Source: Clostridia bacterium (GTDB lineage: Bacteria; Bacillota; Clostridia; Oscillospirales; Acutalibacteraceae). Taken from it: a DNA stretch of 54,075 bases. A program made the translations under genes and the position numbers. Of the stretch, positions 48,978 through 54,075 are shown in pieces (within the stretch, counting starts at the first letter, position 1; every line of letters starts with the position of its first letter). The stretch is taken from positions 1-54,075 of the forward strand of contig JAFSCE010000009.1 in NCBI GenBank assembly GCA_017436915.1, given 5' to 3'. Under the pieces are notes generated by a model. The model was not told the origin of the DNA. It made no database searches and was given only the letters and a program-made list of their open reading frames with translations.

Positions 48978-51167
48978 ATGTTCGAAAACTATCGCGTATT
49001 CGAAACCACCCTTGCCGGTCGTCCTTTGAAGGTTGAAACCGGTAAAATGGCGCAATTGTCCAGTGGTTCCTGCATGGTGCGCTACGGCGACACCTCGATT
49101 CTGTGCAACGTCACCGCTTCGGCAAAGCCCCGTGAAGGTGTGGACTTTTTCCCGCTTTCCGTGGACTATGAGGAGAAGCTGTACGCTGTGGGTCATATTC
49201 CCGGCTCGTTCCAGCGCCGTGAAGGTCGCCCGACCGAAAAAGCGATCCTGACCTCGCGCGTGATCGACCGCCCGATCCGCCCGCTGTTCCCGAAGGATAT
49301 GCGCAACGACGTATCCATCGTTTGCACCGTCATGTCCGTGGATCCCGATTGCCCGCCGGAAACCACCGCGATGATCGGCGCTTCCATCGCCATCTCCATC
49401 TCGGATATTCCGTGGGACGGCCCGATCTCGGGCGTTGTGGTCGGCTTGGTTGACGGCGAGTACGTTATCAACCCCACCGCTGAGCAGGAAAAGAAATCCG
49501 ACATGCACGTCACTGTCGCTTCTACCGCCGATCTGGTTGCCATGATCGAAGCGGGCGCTAACGAAGTGGACAACGACACCATGTTCGAAGGTATCATGAA
49601 AGGCCACGAGGCCAACCAACAGATCGTGGAATTCATCAAAGGTATTCAAGCAGAGATCGGCAAACCGAAATTTGCATTTGAGTCCAACGATCCCGATCCG
49701 GATATGTTCGAAGCGATCAAAGAGTTCGCGATCGAAGACGTCCGCTATGCGCTGGACACCGACGATAAGCTCGTCCGTGACGAGCGTCTGCTCCCCGTGT
49801 ACGACAAGGTGCACGAGAAGTTTGACGAGGTCTATGCCGAGCAGATCGGCAAGATCGACGAGTGTCTGTACAAACTGCAGAAATACGTAGTGCGCCGCTG
49901 GTTGCTGGATGATGGCAAGCGCGTAGACGGCCGTGCGATCGATGAGATCCGCCCGCTCGCCGCTGAAGTCGATCTGCTGCCCCGCGTACACGGCTCCGGT
50001 ATGTTTACCCGCGGTCAAACGCAGGTGCTCACCACCGTTACCCTCGGTAACGCAGACGATGCACAGTTGCTGGACGGTCTGGATGACGAAACCGAGAAAC
50101 GCTATATGCATCACTACAACTTCCCCTCCTACTCGGTCGGCGAAACCAAGCCCTCCCGCGGCCCCGGCCGTCGTGAGATCGGTCACGGTGCACTCGCTGA
50201 GCGTGCCCTCGTGCCGGTACTGCCGAGCAAGGAAGAGTTCCCCTACACCATGCGTTTGGTGTCTGAAGTTCTCTCCTCCAACGGTTCTACCTCACAGGCA
50301 TCTATCTGCGGCTCCACGCTCGCACTGATGGCTGCCGGCGTGCCGATCAAAGCCCCCGTTGCCGGTATTTCCTGCGGCCTTATCACCGAAGGCGACCGCT
50401 TCATGACCATGGTCGACATTCAAGGCCTGGAAGATTTCTTCGGCGATATGGACTTTAAGGTGGGCGGTACTCACAAAGGTATCACCGCGATCCAGATGGA
50501 CCTGAAAGTGCACGGCTTGACCCCCGCCATCATTAAAGAGGCGCTGGAAAAGACCTACAAAGCCCGTCTGTACATCCTCGACGAGATCATGCTGAAAGCC
50601 ATTCCGGCTGTGCGTGAGGAACTCTCGCCGTGGGCACCGAAAATGCTTTCCACCAAGATCGACGTGGATAAGATCCGCGAAGTCATCGGTAAGGGCGGTT
50701 CGGTCATTCAGAAGATCCAGGCAGACTGCAACTGCGATATCACTATCGAAGAAGACGGCTCCGTGTTCATCGCCGCTGTCAACACCGAAAACGCGAAGCA
50801 GGCGCTTGCCATCATCGAAACCATCGCCAAGGATCCCGAGATCGGCGCGATCTACAAAGGCCGCGTAACCCGTTTGATGGCGTTCGGCGCGTTCGTTGAA
50901 ATCGCTCCCGGCAAGGAAGGCCTTGTGCACATCAGCAAGCTGGATGTGAAACGCGTTGAGAAGGTCGAAGACGTTGTCACCGTGGGTGACGAGATCCTCG
51001 TCAAGGTCGTCGAGATCGACGAGCAGGGTCGCATCAATCTCTCCCGCCGCGATGCGCTGGTGCAGGTTGAGGGCCTGACGGTTGAGGAATCCGATGAGGA
51101 GCCCCGCCGTCCGGCATCCCGTCAGGGTGGTTTCCGCCGCCGTGACTCCCGCCGCCGCGAGGACTAA
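48978..51167 (+). CDS. pnp: Polynucleotide phosphorylase
   Basis: 3'-to-5' exoribonuclease using phosphate, central to RNA turnover. The 729-residue protein has two RNase PH domains (about 10-140 and 310-545), the linking helical domain, a KH domain (IDVDKIREVIGKGGSVIQKIQ), and an S1 domain (GAIYKGRVTRLMAFGAFVEI). The tail is rich in arginine and acidic residues. CGGAGGAA precedes the ATG. The 150 bases upstream hold the rpsO-pnp hairpin but no promoter I can call with confidence. Confidence 0.98.
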   Translation: MFENYRVFETTLAGRPLKVETGKMAQLSSGSCMVRYGDTSILCNVTASAKPREGVDFFPLSVDYEEKLYAVGHIPGSFQRREGRPTEKAILTSRVIDRPIRPLFPKDMRNDVSIVCTVMSVDPDCPPETTAMIGASIAISISDIPWDGPISGVVVGLVDGEYVINPTAEQEKKSDMHVTVASTADLVAMIEAGANEVDNDTMFEGIMKGHEANQQIVEFIKGIQAEIGKPKFAFESNDPDPDMFEAIKEFAIEDVRYALDTDDKLVRDERLLPVYDKVHEKFDEVYAEQIGKIDECLYKLQKYVVRRWLLDDGKRVDGRAIDEIRPLAAEVDLLPRVHGSGMFTRGQTQVLTTVTLGNADDAQLLDGLDDETEKRYMHHYNFPSYSVGETKPSRGPGRREIGHGALAERALVPVLPSKEEFPYTMRLVSEVLSSNGSTSQASICGSTLALMAAGVPIKAPVAGISCGLITEGDRFMTMVDIQGLEDFFGDMDFKVGGTHKGITAIQMDLKVHGLTPAIIKEALEKTYKARLYILDEIMLKAIPAVREELSPWAPKMLSTKIDVDKIREVIGKGGSVIQKIQADCNCDITIEEDGSVFIAAVNTENAKQALAIIETIAKDPEIGAIYKGRVTRLMAFGAFVEIAPGKEGLVHISKLDVKRVEKVEDVVTVGDEILVKVVEIDEQGRINLSRRDALVQVEGLTVEESDEEPRRPASRQGGFRRRDSRRRED

Positions 51168-51183
51168 TTCTTAAATTTCAAAG

Positions 51184-51216
51184 CACCCGATGCCGTTTGG
51201 CATCGGGTGTTTTTTT
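51184..51216. terminator. Terminator after pnp
   Basis: CACCCGATGCC and GGCATCGGGTG form an 11-base-pair stem around GTTT, followed by seven T. It reaches the stop codon of the convergent sigK gene. Confidence 0.92.
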
Positions 51217-51931
51217 ACGCTTTGCGATATAGGTTCGGGCGCACGTCGCCCCGTTCAAACCGCTTGCGCAATTTTTCGAGCGCTTTCTTTTCGATACGCG
51301 ACACGTACGAACGCGAAATACCCAGTTTTTTAGCCACCTCCCGCTGTGTCAGCGGGTCGGCGATCAAGCCGTATCGCCACTGAATGATCTCCTTTTCCCG
51401 CTCGTTCAGCGTTTCCTCCATGTACCGATAGAGCTTGGTGGAATTAATCTTCAAATCCAGATCTTCCAAAATAGTGTCATCTTGCGTGATGACGTCCATC
51501 AACGTCAACGAGTGTCCTTCCTTATCCGTTTCGATCGGCTCCATGATCGAAACATCTTGTGCTGTCTTGCGGTTGGCGCGGAAGTACATTAAAATTTCAT
51601 TTTCCACGCACCGCGCCGCATAGGTCGCCAGCCGCACACCTTTGGTATAATCAAAAGTATTAATCGCCTTGATTAACCCGATGGTACCAATGGAAATCAA
51701 ATCATCTTGATCGCGCGCAGAACTGTAATATTTCTTGATGATGTGTGCAACCAAACGCAGGTTATGCTCAACCAAGCGATTACGTGCCGCAAGATCCTCC
51801 CGTTCCCGGAACGCTACCAAACAAGACAATTCTTCCTCCGCCGACAGCGGATGCGGGAACGAACCGGTGTTAACAACCTGAAGCGCCATGAAGAAAATGC
51901 GCGACAAAGCCCCGAACATTTCAAACAACAT
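51215..51931 (-). CDS. sigK: RNA polymerase sporulation sigma factor SigK (pro-form, uninterrupted)
   Basis: Late mother-cell sigma factor. The 238-residue protein has region 2 (RNRLVEHNLRLVAHIIKKYYSS, DLISIGTIGLIKAI) and region 4 (LTQREVAKKLGISRSYVSRIEKKALEKL). The hydrophobic N-terminal stretch MLFEMFGALSRIFFMALQVV fits the pro-sequence of SigK, followed by FPHPLSAEEE at the mature start. The gene is continuous, with no skin-type insertion. AAAGGATGG precedes the ATG at 51931. A CATATAGT element like mother-cell sigma -10 boxes lies upstream, but no clear -35. Confidence 0.92.
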   Translation of the reverse strand: MLFEMFGALSRIFFMALQVVNTGSFPHPLSAEEELSCLVAFREREDLAARNRLVEHNLRLVAHIIKKYYSSARDQDDLISIGTIGLIKAINTFDYTKGVRLATYAARCVENEILMYFRANRKTAQDVSIMEPIETDKEGHSLTLMDVITQDDTILEDLDLKINSTKLYRYMEETLNEREKEIIQWRYGLIADPLTQREVAKKLGISRSYVSRIEKKALEKLRKRFERGDVRPNLYRKA

Positions 51932-51942
51932 GGAAAACCATC

Positions 51943-51967
51943 CTTTCTTCACACTATATGAAGAAAG
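51943..51967. repeat. Perfect inverted repeat upstream of sigK
   Basis: CTTTCTTCA and TGAAGAAAG form a 9-base inverted repeat separated by 7 bases. On the reverse strand the centre contains CATATAGT, a mother-cell -10-like element, and the 3' arm runs into the sigK Shine-Dalgarno region. Confidence 0.7.
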
Positions 51968-52074
51968 AACGCGGTTTTTGCCTGTCCTCACAGTCAATAG
52001 AATAAACATTCTTATCAAAAATTGAAAGTATCATGTAAAAACAAGGAATATTGATGTAAAATAGGTCCTTTCCC

Positions 52075-52103
52075 TTGCTTTTCTCCCAAAAATATGGTAT
52101 GAA
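52075..52103 (+). promoter_or_regulatory. Predicted promoter of the GH127-like gene
   Basis: TTGCTT (52075-52080) and TATGAA (52098-52103) are separated by 17 bases, about 37 bases before the ATG; the -10 is weak. Confidence 0.5.
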
Positions 52104-52140
52104 AAAGATAATATCACTCAACGTATGAGGAGGCCGTAAA

Positions 52141-54075
52141 ATGAGAACTAATTTTTACGAACAAAAAACCGCCAATTTTCCGAGAATCCAAACGGATAAA
52201 CTTTTTGTGGATTATTCAAACACCGCAAAATACACCGGCTTTATGGATGATGCCTTTGCTTTTGTCGAAAACGCCCAATTATTAAAACCCGAATTGTGGA
52301 ACCGTTTCGTTCAGCAATTCCGTGAGGAGGCCGATACTGACAACGGCTGGCGCGGTGAGTATTGGGGAAAAATGATGCGCGGCGCTGCCTTCGTGTATTC
52401 TTACACTAAAAACGAAGAGCTGTATCGCATTCTGGTCCAAACCGTAAACGATATGATCGAAACTGCCAACGAGGTCGGCAGGATCAGCACCTATCCCGTG
52501 GATCTGGAGTTTGACGGCTGGGATCTGTGGTCGAGAAAATACGTCCTTTTAGGCATGCAATACTTCATGGAGATCTGTGACGATGATGCTTTCAAAGCCA
52601 AAATCATCGAGTCGATGTGCAAGCAAGTCGATTACATTCTTTCCAAAATCGGAAAGGAAGAGGACGGAAAACTGCCCATCACCAGTGCAACCTGCGAGTG
52701 GCGCGGCCTGAACTCCAGCTCGCTGCTGGAGCCCATCGTTCGCCTGTACAACATCACAGGTGAGCAGAGGTATTTTGATTTTGCCGAATACATCGTCGAG
52801 GCAGGATTCACCGACATTGCCAACCTTGTTGAACGCGCTTACACAAATGACTTTGACCTGTATCAGTATCCGGTCACCAAGGCCTACGAGATGATCTCCT
52901 GCTTTGAGGGGCTTTTGGAATTCTACCGTGTCACCAAAGAAGACAAGCACAAGACAGCTATCCTCAATTTTGCTGACCGGCTCTTGGAAAGCGAGATTAC
53001 GGTGATCGGCACGTGCGGATGCACCGGTGAGTTGTTCGACCACTCTACGGTACGTCAAGCAAACACCACCAATCACCCGATCAAGCAAGAGACCTGCGTG
53101 ACGGTCACATTGATGAAATTCTTGTATCAAATGACCTTGCTGACGAGCGATCCTAAATATATCGATGCGTTTGAAACCGCCTTGTACAACGCGTATTTGG
53201 GCGCGATGAACACCGAAAACGTTGTTGAGCCCCGCCTTATGGAGCAGAAACCCGATTGGACCTTTGAACCGCTCCCGTTTGATAGCTACAGCCCTCTCAC
53301 TGCGGGTCATAGAGGTCATTGGATCGGCGGCCTTAAACTCATGAGCGATAACCACTACTACGGTTGCTGTGCCTGCATTGGTTCCGCCGGTATCGGCATG
53401 GTACCGAAAATGCAGCTGCTCACCACCGCAAACGGCTTTGCGCTGAATCTGTTTATCAATGGTACGGTCGCTTCCAAAACGCCGAACGATCAAGACGTTA
53501 CCTTTGATCTGAAAACCGACTATCCCTTGAACGGTACAGTTGAGATCACCGTCAACACCGCTACACCCGAATCCTTTGAGCTTCTCATCCGTAACCCCGC
53601 TTGGAGCAAAACTACTTCGATTACGGTAAACGGCGCTGCTGTTAAGGCGGAGAGCGGTTATACCCGCATTGAGCGCGTGTGGCAAGCCGGCGATACCGTG
53701 ACCGTGAAACTGGATATGCGTACCGAAGTCATTCGCCCCATTCCTTACGGCACACAAATTCTGATGACCGATATTAGATGGGGATACAATTACAGCGTTC
53801 CGGTATTTGACCGTGAGGATCCGCTTGCTAAAAAACACGTGGCACTTCGCCGCGGTCCCGTTATGTTGGCACAAGAAAACCGTCTGGGCTATTCCGTGGA
53901 CGATGCGTGCTCCATCAAGATCAACAACGACGGCTACGTGGACGTTTCTCTCACCGAAACCGATATTTATCCGAACATCGTTGCCGCTAACGTTCCGCTC
54001 GAGGATGGCAGCACTATGCTCGTTACCGACTACGCTTCTGCCGGTAAACTGTTAAACGATGAAAGTAAAACAGCC
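52141..54075 (+). CDS. GH127-like (DUF1680) glycoside hydrolase, beta-L-arabinofuranosidase type, cut at 3' end
   Basis: The forward strand is open from the ATG to the window end, giving 645 residues; characterised relatives are about 650, so little is missing. An alpha-barrel region is followed by beta domains. The zinc and nucleophile residues of the family are present: KQETC (Glu317, Cys319) and YGCCAC (Cys409, Cys410), matching the Glu-x-Cys and Cys-Cys sites of beta-L-arabinofuranosidase. GAGGAGG precedes the ATG. No signal peptide, so it should act in the cytosol on imported oligosaccharides. Exact sugar specificity is unknown. Confidence 0.88.
   Translation, partial: MRTNFYEQKTANFPRIQTDKLFVDYSNTAKYTGFMDDAFAFVENAQLLKPELWNRFVQQFREEADTDNGWRGEYWGKMMRGAAFVYSYTKNEELYRILVQTVNDMIETANEVGRISTYPVDLEFDGWDLWSRKYVLLGMQYFMEICDDDAFKAKIIESMCKQVDYILSKIGKEEDGKLPITSATCEWRGLNSSSLLEPIVRLYNITGEQRYFDFAEYIVEAGFTDIANLVERAYTNDFDLYQYPVTKAYEMISCFEGLLEFYRVTKEDKHKTAILNFADRLLESEITVIGTCGCTGELFDHSTVRQANTTNHPIKQETCVTVTLMKFLYQMTLLTSDPKYIDAFETALYNAYLGAMNTENVVEPRLMEQKPDWTFEPLPFDSYSPLTAGHRGHWIGGLKLMSDNHYYGCCACIGSAGIGMVPKMQLLTTANGFALNLFINGTVASKTPNDQDVTFDLKTDYPLNGTVEITVNTATPESFELLIRNPAWSKTTSITVNGAAVKAESGYTRIERVWQAGDTVTVKLDMRTEVIRPIPYGTQILMTDIRWGYNYSVPVFDREDPLAKKHVALRRGPVMLAQENRLGYSVDDACSIKINNDGYVDVSLTETDIYPNIVAANVPLEDGSTMLVTDYASAGKLLNDESKTA

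Noticed and set aside
48786..50186. A 466-residue open frame on the reverse strand
   Set aside because: It lies wholly antisense to pnp, a secure gene with matching domains, has no ribosome-binding site or recognisable motif, and reads as low-quality protein. It is a by-product of codon bias.
51215..51931. sigK interrupted by a skin-type element
   Set aside because: The reading frame is continuous from pro-sequence to the last residue, so no excision is needed.
52549..53874. A 441-residue open frame on the reverse strand
   Set aside because: It is antisense to the GH127-like gene, which has a proper start, ribosome-binding site and conserved catalytic residues. No motif supports the antisense frame.

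Overview
The window is a chromosomal segment from an anaerobic, endospore-forming member of the Clostridia. The evidence is the sporulation genes (spoIIAA-spoIIAB-sigF, spoIIR, sigK), an oxygen-independent class III ribonucleotide reductase, a cysteine T-box leader, Bacillus/Clostridium-type SOS and NrdR boxes, strong GGAGG ribosome-binding sites, and many intrinsic terminators. An Oscillospiraceae-like lineage is my guess from gene content. G+C looks close to one half by eye. I see no rRNA, tRNA, insertion sequence, prophage or CRISPR array.

Layout. 1-3.4 kb: an unknown partial gene, then alr, an AraC regulator and L-lactate dehydrogenase. 3.4-11.8 kb (reverse strand): spoIIAA-spoIIAB-sigF, recA-recX-rimO-pgsA under a LexA/SOS site, then cysE-cysS and two small genes under a tRNA-Cys T-box. 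11.9-16.2 kb: nrdG, a NrdD-glutaredoxin fusion and a TrxB-like reductase, with NrdR boxes before nrdG and nrdD. 16.2-20.5 kb: lipoprotein/XRE pair, ybaK, spoIIR, ispE, an aminotransferase and an Lrp regulator. 20.6-27.2 kb: ACT/UPF0210 pair, YifB ATPase, then a reverse block of uppP, a PC4-like protein, an orphan fumarase beta subunit, a DivIVA-like protein, a 41-residue xQN-repeat peptide and a membrane protein. 27.3-32.0 kb: operon DnaD-DnaI-zinc-ribbon pseudokinase-nagA. 32.2-37.6 kb: ferredoxin, TrmN6, RsmI, small unknown genes, a phosphoesterase and a RibF-HAD fusion. 37.7-44.4 kb: a Gld-like ABC system with a DUF4340 protein and two bacterial PH-domain proteins. 44.5-48.4 kb: an unusual Rnf-like operon. 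48.5-54.1 kb: rpsO, pnp, sigK and a GH127-like enzyme running off the end.

Most interesting is the Rnf-like operon. It encodes RnfC, RnfD, an RnfG with a second FMN-binding domain nested inside it, and one protein that reads as a diverged RnfE fused to RnfA. No RnfB is present, and one conserved iron-sulfur cysteine seems lost from the RnfA-like half. Other points are the perfect tripeptide-repeat peptide, the PASTA pseudokinase between helicase-loading genes and nagA, the RibF-HAD fusion, and a self-contained redox route for the anaerobic ribonucleotide reductase.
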